Source: Nitrospirota bacterium
Lineage (GTDB): Bacteria > Nitrospirota > Nitrospiria > Nitrospirales > Nitrospiraceae
DNA length: 6,969 nt
Direction of reading: 5' to 3'
NCBI GenBank assembly: GCA_016201805.1
Contig: JACQCB010000006.1
Coordinates: forward strand, 1 to 6,969
Made by a program: the position numbers and the translations under genes. The notes under the pieces are model-generated. The model did not search any database and was not told the DNA's origin. It saw only the letters and a list, made by a program, of their open reading frames with translations. Of the stretch, positions 1-6,580 are shown piece after piece (position 1 is the stretch's first letter; each line of letters begins with the position of its first letter).

Positions 1-429
1 GCCATCGAACGGCTTCAGAGCGCCGGGGCGGTTCCGATTCTGATTGTCGGTCCAGCCGATGACGAGCGGCTCGCCGAAGTTTCCGAGGCCTGCGCTGTCT
101 CCCCGCCGGTCTTTCAGAACCTTCCCTTGCTGTCCGTCGCAGGGCTACTGGCTCACGCGAGGCTTTTTCTCGGTCACGACTCAGGTCTGATGCACCTGGC
201 TGCGGCGCTTCAGATCCCCACCATTGCGTTGTTCGGACCGACCGAGAGGCAGCGCTGGGCTCCGCGCGGCGGCCATGTCACGGTGCTGAGTGGAGCGCCC
301 TGCTTGTGCCGGGGCCAGGGATGGCAGGCGGTGCAACTCTGTCGCGACAAGCCCTGTTTGCAAGTTCCACCGGAGGCTTTAGTGGAAACCTGCCTACAGG
401 CACTTCAGCAGCACGGATCTCCGATATAG
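1..429 (+). CDS. Glycosyltransferase family 9 (heptosyltransferase-like), C-terminal part
   Basis: Reading frame 1 is open from the first base to the TAG at 427-429, giving 142 residues with the N-terminus outside the window. Family 9 enzymes (WaaC/WaaF/WaaQ type) move ADP-activated heptose onto the inner core of lipopolysaccharide on the cytoplasmic face of the inner membrane. The family hallmark is clear: GHDSGLMHLAAAL at residues 58-70 of the fragment, followed by PTIALFGPT (73-81), which form the C-terminal Rossmann domain that binds the nucleotide sugar. Residues 11-18 (VPILIVGP) fit the first strand of this domain. The Cys-rich tail (CLC at 101-103, C114, C119, then PPEAL) matches the usual end of heptosyltransferase II-like proteins, whose last helix follows a PEEV-type motif. 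About 200 N-terminal residues are missing compared with a normal length near 340. Family assignment is firm. The sugar and acceptor are not determinable here, so no gene symbol is given. The gene lies 102 bases before argS and is probably a separate unit. Confidence 0.88.
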   Translation, partial: AIERLQSAGAVPILIVGPADDERLAEVSEACAVSPPVFQNLPLLSVAGLLAHARLFLGHDSGLMHLAAALQIPTIALFGPTERQRWAPRGGHVTVLSGAPCLCRGQGWQAVQLCRDKPCLQVPPEALVETCLQALQQHGSPI

Positions 430-482
430 AAACCTTCAGGAGTCGGCCCCGCTCCTTGTCATGGGCGGGTGGTTGTGTTAGA

Positions 483-510
483 TTCCGAACCTGGCTTTTT
501 TGCTAATAAT
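483..510 (+). promoter_or_regulatory. Candidate sigma70-type promoter for argS operon
   Basis: The spacer before argS is locally AT-rich in a GC-rich window. AATAAT at 505-510 matches the -10 consensus at five of six positions and has a TG two bases further upstream than a canonical extended -10 (501-502). The best -35 at workable spacing is TTCCGA (483-488, 16 bases away), which matches only three of six. A start near 517 would give a leader of about 15 bases that still includes the argS ribosome binding site. The -10 is reasonable and the -35 weak, so this is a tentative call. Confidence 0.35.
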
Positions 511-531
511 TAGGCGAGTTGGGAGAGTGGA

Positions 532-2292
532 GTGTCCCGCGACATCGTTCAGGAAAAGGTCATCGATGCTTTGCAAGGCGCACTACAACAGGCCAAGCGA
601 AAGGGACAGTTGAAGGTCGAATCGCTTCCTTCTGTCACCTTGGATCAGCCCAAACGTCCCGAATGGGGCGATCTGGCTTCCACGGTGGCCATGACCCTGG
701 CGTCGTCCGAACAGCGGGCCCCTCATGACGTCGCCCAGATTATCCTGGATAACATCGTGCAGCGCGAGGCCATTTTCGATCGGGTTGAGATTGCCAGGCC
801 GGGCTTTCTGAACATGACGGTCAAGCGGGATCTCTGGCTGCAAGTCCTGTCCGAGATCGAGGCCGAAGGGGAAGCCTATGGCCGGGCGGATGTCGGCAAG
901 GGCCGGCGTGTGCTGGTGGAATATGTGAGCGCGAATCCAACCGGCCCGCTGCACGTCGGGCATGGACGGGGCGCAGCGGTGGGACAAGCGATCGCTCGGC
1001 TGTTGACGGCGGCGGGTTTCGATGTGGTGCAGGAATATTATGTGAACGACGCGGGGCGGCAGATGAAACTGCTGGGAGCGTCCGTCTATGCGCGGTATCT
1101 GGAGCAACACGGCCGCGCGGTGGCATTTCCTGAGGACGGCTATCGCGGCGACTATATCGCAACGGTGGCGGCCCACGTCCGGGATCGCGTGGGGACGGCG
1201 CTGCTCGATGCGCCGGCCGAACAGGCCGAGCAGCGGTGTCAGGAGTTGGCTCATGAGGAACTGCTGGGTTTGATCCGGCAGGACTTGCAGGCATTCGGCA
1301 TCGAGTTCGACGCCTGGTTCAGCGAAGCGTCGCTGGTGTCCTCCGGGGCGGTTCGGCAGGTCCTGGATGATCTCAAGCAACGGGACCTCCTGTTTGAACA
1401 GGACGGCGCGCTCTGGTTCCGTTCTTCCGCCTTCGGCGACGAGAAAGACCGCGTGGTCCGCAAACAGGAAGGGGACTATACCTACCTGGCCGCGGACGTG
1501 GCCTATCATCGCGACAAGTTGATGCGCGGGTATGATCTTCTGGTCGACGTCTGGGGGGCGGACCACCACGGCTACATTCCGAGGATGGAGGCCGTGGTCC
1601 AGGCCTATGGCCATCCCAAGGACCACCTGCGGGTGGTCCTCGTCCAGATGGTCAATCTGATGCGAGGGGGGCAGAAGGTCGAGATGTCCAAGCGGGCGGG
1701 GGAGTTCATCACCCTGCGCGAGGTGGTCGATGAGGTGGGGGCGGACGCGGCGAAGTTCTTCTTTCTCATGCGGCGCTCGGACACGCATTTGGATTTCGAT
1801 TTGGAATTGGCCAAACAGCGGTCCGCCGACAACCCCGTCTATTACGTCCAGTATGCCCATGCGAGGATTGCCAGTCTGTTCCGGGTTGCCGACGAACGAG
1901 GCATCGCCGTGCCGAAGCCGAGCGAAGTGGATTTGCGACTCTTGAAAGACCCGGACGAGTTCGGCTTGATCCGGAAGCTGTCGGCCTATCCCGCCGTCGT
2001 CCAGGCCAGTGCGGCAGCGCTGGAGCCGCACAGGCTCACGTTTTACCTCCAAGAATTGGCCGGTCTGCTCCATACCTTTTATTACAAGCATCGGATCATG
2101 CCGCCGGCAGCCGAGGCCGAGGTGACCGACACGGAAGGCTTCGTCAAGGAGCCCGGTGCGCTCTCCGTGAGGCAGCGTGAAGAGATCACGCCCGGTCTGA
2201 CGGCGGCGCGGTTGGCGTTGATGCGAGAAGTGCAGCAGGTGCTTCGAAATGGGCTGACGATGCTCGGTCTTTCCGCGCCGGATCGGATGTAG
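532..2292 (+). CDS. argS: Arginyl-tRNA synthetase
   Basis: Class I aminoacyl-tRNA synthetase that charges tRNA-Arg with arginine using ATP in the cytoplasm. It has 586 residues, close to E. coli ArgS (577). The N-terminal region (about 1-110) corresponds to the ArgRS-specific Add-1 domain that contacts the tRNA D-loop. The catalytic Rossmann core starts at VEYVSANPTGPLHVGHG (129-145), with the HIGH signature as HVGH at 141-144, then YVNDAGRQM and WGADHHGYIPRMEA. The KMSKS loop appears as EMSKRAG (384-390), a normal form in ArgRS, with the Lys at 387. NPVYYVQYAHARI (434-446) opens the DALR anticodon-binding helical domain, which runs to the C-terminus. The GTG start at 532 is chosen because GGGAG (521-525) lies six bases upstream and the protein then begins like other ArgRS. 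It probably heads the operon with tgt 25 bases downstream. No key residue appears missing. Like its family, it would be expected to need tRNA for the activation step. Confidence 0.97.
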   Translation: MSRDIVQEKVIDALQGALQQAKRKGQLKVESLPSVTLDQPKRPEWGDLASTVAMTLASSEQRAPHDVAQIILDNIVQREAIFDRVEIARPGFLNMTVKRDLWLQVLSEIEAEGEAYGRADVGKGRRVLVEYVSANPTGPLHVGHGRGAAVGQAIARLLTAAGFDVVQEYYVNDAGRQMKLLGASVYARYLEQHGRAVAFPEDGYRGDYIATVAAHVRDRVGTALLDAPAEQAEQRCQELAHEELLGLIRQDLQAFGIEFDAWFSEASLVSSGAVRQVLDDLKQRDLLFEQDGALWFRSSAFGDEKDRVVRKQEGDYTYLAADVAYHRDKLMRGYDLLVDVWGADHHGYIPRMEAVVQAYGHPKDHLRVVLVQMVNLMRGGQKVEMSKRAGEFITLREVVDEVGADAAKFFFLMRRSDTHLDFDLELAKQRSADNPVYYVQYAHARIASLFRVADERGIAVPKPSEVDLRLLKDPDEFGLIRKLSAYPAVVQASAAALEPHRLTFYLQELAGLLHTFYYKHRIMPPAAEAEVTDTEGFVKEPGALSVRQREEITPGLTAARLALMREVQQVLRNGLTMLGLSAPDRM

Positions 2293-2298
2293 TTCTCT

Positions 2299-2307
2299 GG
2301 GAGTGGA
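2299..2307 (+). promoter_or_regulatory. Ribosome binding region deciding the tgt start
   Basis: The purine-rich stretch GGGAGTGGA lies directly after the argS stop. It covers the possible GTG start at 2303, so it cannot serve that codon. It does lie upstream of the in-frame GTG at 2318, with GTGGA 10 bases and GGGAG 14 bases away. No Shine-Dalgarno-like sequence occurs at normal distance before 2303. This favours 2318, although the spacing is on the long side. Confidence 0.4.
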
Positions 2308-2317
2308 TAACACGACT

Positions 2318-3532
2318 GTGCTGAGCTTTGCGGTACAAAAGACGGACCTGGATGGGCGGGCAAGGCGGGGAACGCTCACGACCGCCCACGGTGCGATCGA
2401 GACGCCGGCCTTCATGCCGGTCGGCTCCTTGGGCGCCGTCAAAGGGATCGATCCCGACGATCTGCAAGCGATGGGGTACGGGCTCATCCTGAACAACGCG
2501 TATCACCTCTATCTGCGGCCCGGGCATGAAGTGGTGGCTGAGTTGGGAGGGCTGCATGCGTTTACGGCTTGGCCCGGTGCGATCCTGACCGACAGCGGTG
2601 GATTTCAGGTCTTCAGTTTGGCCAAGCTCAGGACGGTCACCGACGACGGAGTCACGTTCCAATCGCACATTGACGGATCGTTGCACCACATCACGCCGGA
2701 GCGGGCGACGGAAATTCAAGAGGCGCTCGGGGCGGACATCATCATGACGTTCGACGAGTGCGTGGCTCTGCCGTCGTCGCGCGAGAAGGTCCTGGAGGCT
2801 CTGTTCCGAACGAGCCGCTGGGCCCGCCGATGCCAGGATGCCCGCCGCCGGTCTGACCAGGTCTTGTTCGGCATCGTGCAGGGCGGGCACGATGCCGATC
2901 TGCGGGTCCAGGCCGCGCGCGACATTGTTGCGATGGGCTTTGACGGCTATGCGGTGGGAGGCCTGTCCGTCGGGGAAGAGAAGGCCACGATGTACCGGAT
3001 GCTGGACGTCACGGTGCCCGAGCTGCCCGCCGGCTCTCCCCGCTACCTGATGGGCGTCGGCATGCCGGAGGATCTGGTCGAGGGGGCCGCCAGAGGCATC
3101 GACTTGTTCGACTGTGTGGTGCCGAGCCGGCACGGACGGACCGGATGGCTCTTTACGTCGTTCGGGCGCGTGCTCATCAAGAATGCCCGCTACGCGCGTG
3201 AGGAAGGGCCGATCGACCCGGACTGCTCCTGTCCGGTATGTGCCCGCTACTCACGGGCGTACCTGCACCATCTTTTTTTGGTCAAGGAAATGTTGGGGGC
3301 GCGGCTCAATACGATACACAATCTCTATTACTATGCGGCCCTCATGCAGCGAATGAGGGCCGCGATCGAAGGCGGGTCCTTTGCGGCTTTCCGGCGGGAG
3401 TTTCATGCCAAGCGGGCCGGACAGTCACAGGCGACCCAGGAAGAGCGGCTTCACATCTATGGCGAGGACGGCACGGTGGCGGGAGCAGACAGAGGCCCGG
3501 CTTCGGCGGTCTCGGTGGAGGAACGGTTGTGA
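2318..3532 (+). CDS. tgt: Queuine/preQ1 tRNA-guanine transglycosylase
   Basis: Exchanges guanine 34 in the anticodon of tRNA-Asp, -Asn, -His and -Tyr for preQ1, the committed tRNA step of queuosine synthesis. Numbered from GTG 2318 it has 404 residues. Visible landmarks are DGRARRG near the N-terminus, the catalytic-base Asp in TDSGGFQVF (D92), GIVQGG (185-190) and GGLSVGE (214-220) for base recognition, and FDCVVPSRHGRTG with the nucleophile Asp at 265. The zinc site is CxCxxC (C303, C305, C308) followed by exactly 25 residues and H334. The start is uncertain: GTG 2303 would add five residues, but 2318 has the better upstream purine tract and aligns better with the E. coli N-terminus. After the zinc domain there is a tail of about 35 residues beyond the usual family end (E. 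coli 375 aa), rich in Ala, Gly, Glu and Arg. It lies 25 bases after argS and overlaps yajC by one base, so translation is likely coupled. Function is very secure. The start is the only real doubt. Confidence 0.96.
   Translation: MLSFAVQKTDLDGRARRGTLTTAHGAIETPAFMPVGSLGAVKGIDPDDLQAMGYGLILNNAYHLYLRPGHEVVAELGGLHAFTAWPGAILTDSGGFQVFSLAKLRTVTDDGVTFQSHIDGSLHHITPERATEIQEALGADIIMTFDECVALPSSREKVLEALFRTSRWARRCQDARRRSDQVLFGIVQGGHDADLRVQAARDIVAMGFDGYAVGGLSVGEEKATMYRMLDVTVPELPAGSPRYLMGVGMPEDLVEGAARGIDLFDCVVPSRHGRTGWLFTSFGRVLIKNARYAREEGPIDPDCSCPVCARYSRAYLHHLFLVKEMLGARLNTIHNLYYYAALMQRMRAAIEGGSFAAFRREFHAKRAGQSQATQEERLHIYGEDGTVAGADRGPASAVSVEERL
3517..3522 (+). promoter_or_regulatory. Shine-Dalgarno sequence for yajC inside tgt
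   Basis: GGAGGA lies within the last codons of tgt. It is nine bases from ATG 3532, six from the in-frame GTG 3529 and 15 from ATG 3538. This supports a start at 3532 (or 3529) rather than 3538 and means ribosomes finishing tgt can restart on yajC at the TGATG overlap. Confidence 0.7.
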
Positions 3533-3855
3533 TGGGTATGGCTTCAATCGCATGGGCCCAAGGCGGTCTCGGAGGGGGCGGCGCAGGCGGGACGTTGTTG
3601 TCCCTGGTGCCGTTCGTGCTGATCTTCGTCATCTTCTACTTTTTGCTGATCCTCCCCCAGCAAAAGCGGCAGAAGAAGCTCAAGGCCATGCTGGAGGCCT
3701 TGAAAAAGGGCGACAAGATCGTCACGTCTGGCGGCATCTGGGGGACCGTGACGAATCTGGGGAAGGAGACGGTGACGGTGCAGATTGCCGACAACGCCAA
3801 AATCAAAATCCAGCGCGAGTCCATCACGCGGCTCCGTAGCGACGACGAGGAATAG
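3532..3855 (+). CDS. yajC: Sec translocon accessory subunit YajC
   Basis: Small single-span inner-membrane protein that joins SecD and SecF in the holotranslocon around SecYEG. It has 107 residues, against about 110 in E. coli. A short N-terminus (SIAWAQ) and a glycine-rich stretch (residues 11-20) lead into one strongly hydrophobic helix at about 21-41. The family signature follows at once: LPQQKRQKK (41-49), a basic cytoplasmic stop. KGDKIVTSGGIWGTV and the soluble part then resemble the E. coli GDEVLTNGGLVGRV region. The C-terminus is acidic (SDDEE). ATG 3532 is selected because GGAGGA lies nine bases upstream and because it gives the tight TGATG overlap with the tgt stop. The reading frame stays open further upstream inside tgt, but that part is a shadow of tgt. 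Its place between tgt and secD is the classical arrangement. YajC is not essential in E. coli and its exact role in the complex is still debated. Confidence 0.95.
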   Translation: MGMASIAWAQGGLGGGGAGGTLLSLVPFVLIFVIFYFLLILPQQKRQKKLKAMLEALKKGDKIVTSGGIWGTVTNLGKETVTVQIADNAKIKIQRESITRLRSDDEE

Positions 3856-3896
3856 CGGGGGCTCGGACACCTGAACAGGGAAAAGTAGAGGTCAGG

Positions 3897-5540
3897 ATGA
3901 AGAAGGTCGGTGGTCGGTTTGCATTGCTGGGCGCGGTCTTGATTCTGTCGGTGGCGTTTTTTCTCCCGTCCTCCCCGCAGCTCTACCGGTCGCTGCCGGG
4001 CTGGCTGAAAAATGTGCTTCCCACCAAGGGGATCACACTGGGGTTGGACCTCCAGGGGGGCATTCACCTGGTGCTGGAGGTGGAGGAGGAGCGCGCCGTC
4101 GAGATCGCCGTGGATCGGTCGGTCAACGCGATTCAGGATCTGCTCGTGGAGAAAAAGATCCCGGTCGAATCCGTCAAGCGGACCGGGTCGACGCAGGTCA
4201 CGTTGGCGTTTCAACAGGGGGACTTGAGGGAACAGGTCCAGAAGGTGCTCGAAGATTTCCCCGCCTTTTTCGAGATCGAGCCGGCGCGCACTGCCAACAG
4301 TCTCGTCTATGAATTGCGCGAGGGGGAGATCAAGCGCATCAAGGACTCCGCCATCAACCAGGCCTTGGAAACGATCCGCAACCGGATCGATCAGTTCGGC
4401 GTGGCCGAGCCGTTGATCCAGCGGCAGGGCTTAAAGCAGATCGTCGTGCAATTGCCCGGCATCACGGAGCCGAAGCGGGCCAAGGATCTGATCAAGGAAA
4501 CGGCCCTGCTGGAGTTCAAGCTGCTGGACGAATCCAGCAAGCTGGCGATGGAGTTGCCGCAACGTATCCCGAAGGGGAAAGAGGACGAGGTGCTTCGGCA
4601 GGTGCAAAGTCAGGTGCCGGAAGGCGACCAGATTCTCTTCGAGAAGGTGGTGGAGAAGGACAGCGGCCGCGAATTCCGCGTCCCGTTCCTGGTGAAAAAG
4701 CGCGTGATGCTGGCCGGCGACGTGTTGAGCGACGCCCGCGTCTCGATCGGGCAATTCAACGATCCCTACGTCTCGGTCACGTTCGACGCCAAAGGGGCCC
4801 GCGAGTTCGACCGGATCACCTCCGAGAACGTCAAGAAGCGCATGGCCATCGTGCTCGACAATACCGTCTACTCCGCCCCCGTCATCCAGGAACGCATCAG
4901 CGGCGGGCGCGCGCAGATCAGCGGGACCTTCACCATGCAGGAGGCCAACGATCTGGCGATCGTGCTGCGGGCCGGCGCATTGCCGGCGCCGCTGAAGATC
5001 ATCCAGGACCTGACCGTCGGTCCCTCGCTGGGGCGGGATTCGATCGACAAGGGGATCCGGGCGACCCTCTTTGCCGGGGCTATCGTGGTGCTGTTCATGA
5101 TGGTCTACTACCGCTTGTCCGGTGTGATCGCCGACTTTGCCTTGGCCCTGAACCTGATCTGCTTGATCGGGGCCTTGGCGGCGCTGAACGCGACCCTGAC
5201 GCTGCCGGGCATCGCCGGCATCATTCTGACGATCGGTATGGGGGTGGACTCCAACGTGCTGATCTTCGAGCGTATCAGGGAGGAACTCAGGCAGGGAAAA
5301 CCCGTACGGCTGGCGATTGACGGAGGGTATGACAAGGCGCTGCTGACGATCATCGACTCGCACGTCACCACGTTGATCACCGGCATGGCGCTGTTTCTCT
5401 TCGGGACGGGGCCGATCAAGGGGTTTGCGGTGACGTTGTGTCTCGGCATCGCCATCAATCTGTTCACGGCGCTGGTCGGCACGAAGGTGGTCTTCGATAC
5501 GATCAACCAGCGCCGCAAAGTCGAGCAACTCAGCATCTAG
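3897..5540 (+). CDS. secD: Protein translocase subunit SecD
   Basis: Inner-membrane subunit of the SecDF complex, an RND-related machine that uses the proton-motive force to complete export of proteins through SecYEG. It has 547 residues, shorter than E. coli SecD (615) but normal for many bacteria. TM1 spans about 8-24. The conserved GLDLQGGIHLVLEV follows at 49-62, then the large periplasmic P1 region. That region ends at AGALPAPLKI (359-368) and VGPSLG (374-379). Five more membrane segments follow at roughly 386-405, 409-428, 430-447, 480-498 and 502-525. The GMGVDSNVLIFERIREEL block begins at 447; its Asp at 451 corresponds to the essential proton-pathway Asp of TM4 (D519 in E. coli). ATG 3897 is preceded by GAGG (3888-3891) at five bases. 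It lies 41 bases after yajC and 36 before secF, with no promoter evident, so it is taken as co-transcribed. I see no arrest peptide ORF upstream of the SecM/VemP kind. Confidence 0.97.
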   Translation: MKKVGGRFALLGAVLILSVAFFLPSSPQLYRSLPGWLKNVLPTKGITLGLDLQGGIHLVLEVEEERAVEIAVDRSVNAIQDLLVEKKIPVESVKRTGSTQVTLAFQQGDLREQVQKVLEDFPAFFEIEPARTANSLVYELREGEIKRIKDSAINQALETIRNRIDQFGVAEPLIQRQGLKQIVVQLPGITEPKRAKDLIKETALLEFKLLDESSKLAMELPQRIPKGKEDEVLRQVQSQVPEGDQILFEKVVEKDSGREFRVPFLVKKRVMLAGDVLSDARVSIGQFNDPYVSVTFDAKGAREFDRITSENVKKRMAIVLDNTVYSAPVIQERISGGRAQISGTFTMQEANDLAIVLRAGALPAPLKIIQDLTVGPSLGRDSIDKGIRATLFAGAIVVLFMMVYYRLSGVIADFALALNLICLIGALAALNATLTLPGIAGIILTIGMGVDSNVLIFERIREELRQGKPVRLAIDGGYDKALLTIIDSHVTTLITGMALFLFGTGPIKGFAVTLCLGIAINLFTALVGTKVVFDTINQRRKVEQLSI

Positions 5541-5544
5541 AAAA

Positions 5545-5558
5545 CGGCCCGGAGGCCG
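5545..5558 (+). other. Small GC-rich hairpin in secD-secF gap
   Basis: CGGCC (5545-5549) can pair with GGCCG (5554-5558) around a four-base CGGA loop. It lies just after the secD stop and eight bases before the secF Shine-Dalgarno sequence. There is no T-run, so it is not an intrinsic terminator. It might stabilise an mRNA end or tune secF relative to secD, or be chance in GC-rich DNA. Confidence 0.3.
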
Positions 5559-5576
5559 CCAACGCGGGGAGTTTGC

Positions 5577-6494
5577 ATGTTCGAAATTCTGGGTAAAACC
5601 AACATTGATTTCATGGGCAAACGGAACATCGCCTTCGTCTTTTCCGGCGTCATGGTGCTGCTGGGCGTCCTGGCCGTGATCCAGATCAGCCGGGGGGCGG
5701 CCAACTTGGGGATCGATTTTGCCGGCGGCACGGCGGTGCAGCTGAAGTTCGATCATCCGATCCGCATTGACGCGGCGCGCAAGGCCCTCGAGTCGCACGG
5801 GCTGGCCAATGCGGAGCTCCAGGAGTTCGTGGACGAAAACAAGATTCTGATCAGAATCAAGACCGCCACCACGATCGAGGAAAAGGTGGCCGACCGGGTG
5901 GTCGCCGTCTTCAGCACGGAATTTCCCACCAACAAATTTGTGGTGAACTCCTCCACCGAGATCGGCCCGACCGTCGGGCACAAATTGCAGCAGGACGCGC
6001 TGATCGCCATCCTGGTGTCGTTTGTCGGCATCATCCTGTACATTGCCGCCCGTTTCGAGTTTCGATTCGGGGTGGCCGCCGCGATCGCGACGTTCCACGA
6101 CGTGCTGGCGGTGCTGGGGGGCTTTTACATCCTGGACCGGGAAATCACGTTGTTGGTCGTGACGGCCCTGCTGACCCTTGCCGGGTACTCCATGACGGAT
6201 ACGGTGGTCGTCTTCGACCGTATCAGGGAAAACCTCCGTGTCAGGCGTCGCGACGATATCCAGACCGTGATCAACAACGGGATCAATCAAGTCTTGAGCC
6301 GTACGATCGTAACCAGCCTGACGGTGGTCCTGGTGCTCATCCCTCTGACCTTGGCCGGGGGCGAAGTCCTGCATGATTTTTCCCTGGCCCTGCTCTGCGG
6401 GGTCATCATCGGCACCTATTCCTCGATCTTTGTCGCCAGTCCGCTACTGCTGATCTGGCCCGGCGGTCCAGGCCGACTGCTCAAGCGGGCTTGA
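5577..6494 (+). CDS. secF: Protein translocase subunit SecF
   Basis: Partner of SecD in the inner membrane; the two together complete the 12-span RND-like fold that pulls secretory proteins to the periplasm. It has 305 residues (E. coli 323). TM1 lies at about 16-36, then GIDFAGGT at 45-52, the counterpart of the SecD DLQGG motif. A short periplasmic P4 domain follows and ends at SSTEIGPTVG (125-134). The remaining spans are near 141-158, 164-184, 190-205, 244-260 and 268-293. HDVLAVLGGFYIL (174-186) and GYSMTDTVVVFDRIRENLR (203-221) are textbook SecF, with D208 matching the conserved TM4 Asp (D213 in E. coli). ATG 5577 has GGGGAG (5566-5571) five bases upstream. It is the last gene of the operon: the next gene has its own promoter signals. 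There is no separate HAMP-like or enzymatic extension. Assignment is secure. Confidence 0.97.
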   Translation: MFEILGKTNIDFMGKRNIAFVFSGVMVLLGVLAVIQISRGAANLGIDFAGGTAVQLKFDHPIRIDAARKALESHGLANAELQEFVDENKILIRIKTATTIEEKVADRVVAVFSTEFPTNKFVVNSSTEIGPTVGHKLQQDALIAILVSFVGIILYIAARFEFRFGVAAAIATFHDVLAVLGGFYILDREITLLVVTALLTLAGYSMTDTVVVFDRIRENLRVRRRDDIQTVINNGINQVLSRTIVTSLTVVLVLIPLTLAGGEVLHDFSLALLCGVIIGTYSSIFVASPLLLIWPGGPGRLLKRA

Positions 6495-6524
6495 TCGCCG
6501 AGCCGGCCGCCATGTTACCTATTC

Positions 6525-6553
6525 TTGACATTCACTGGAATTCCAATGAAAAT
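6525..6553 (+). promoter_or_regulatory. Strong sigma70-type promoter for sensor gene
   Basis: TTGACA at 6525-6530 is a perfect -35 box. At the optimal 17-base spacing, GAAAAT at 6548-6553 matches four of six -10 positions. Transcription would begin near 6560, giving a leader of about 26 bases to ATG 6586. The surroundings (6513-6585) are clearly AT-richer than the neighbouring genes, as expected for a promoter. It shows that the downstream gene is likely expressed apart from the Sec operon. Confidence 0.6.
6531..6550. promoter_or_regulatory. 20-base dyad in promoter spacer, possible operator
   Basis: A perfect ten-base palindrome, TGGAATTCCA (6536-6545), is flanked after one mismatched pair by TTCA (6531-6534) and TGAA (6547-6550). 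Nine of ten base pairs are therefore symmetric over 20 bases. The dyad starts right after the -35 box and overlaps the first bases of the -10. The centre AATT leaves little stable hairpin and no T-run follows, so a binding site for a dimeric regulator fits better than a terminator. The regulator is unknown; the site does not match the LexA or FNR consensus that I know. Confidence 0.45.
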
Positions 6554-6580
6554 GAGAACATAAAGCGGTCAGAATTGTTA

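Larger units (their letters stand above)
532..6494 (+). other. Predicted operon argS-tgt-yajC-secD-secF
   Basis: Five same-strand genes follow one another with gaps of 25, -1, 41 and 36 bases. No intrinsic terminator (hairpin plus T-run) or convincing promoter is visible between them. Flanking spacers are longer (102 and 91 bases) and carry promoter-like elements. The tgt-yajC-secD-secF part is a well-known conserved cluster. Inclusion of argS is inferred from spacing alone. Confidence 0.65.

Noticed and set aside
438..456. Stem-loop AGGAG/CTCCT after the glycosyltransferase stop, considered as a terminator
   Set aside because: The stem has a bulge and is not followed by a T-run; the nearest T-run is 40 bases on. 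It is not enough to call an intrinsic terminator.
430..531. T-box leader before argS
   Set aside because: The spacer is only about 100 bases and lacks the conserved T-box sequence and an antiterminator-like fold. T-boxes are also mostly found in Firmicutes.
2293..2317. preQ1 riboswitch before tgt
   Set aside because: Only 25 bases separate argS from tgt, with no pseudoknot-like sequence visible.
583..2496. Long open frame of 637 codons on the - strand across argS and the start of tgt
   Set aside because: It lies opposite argS, whose motifs are unmistakable. The predicted protein is rich in His, Arg, Gln and Asp without recognisable domains, as expected from antisense frames of GC-rich genes with strong third-base bias.
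2186..3133. Open frame of 315 codons on the - strand opposite tgt
   Set aside because: It is antisense to the conserved tgt coding sequence and has no recognisable motif.
3856..3896. Arrest-peptide leader (SecM/VemP type) controlling secDF
   Set aside because: The 41-base gap has no room for a secreted stalling peptide and no start codon with an open frame of useful length.
4431..6374. Open frame of 647 codons on the - strand across secD and secF
   Set aside because: It is a mirror of secD and secF codon bias, with a highly polar, Asp/His/Gln-rich composition and no domain. It also spans the gap between two well-supported genes.
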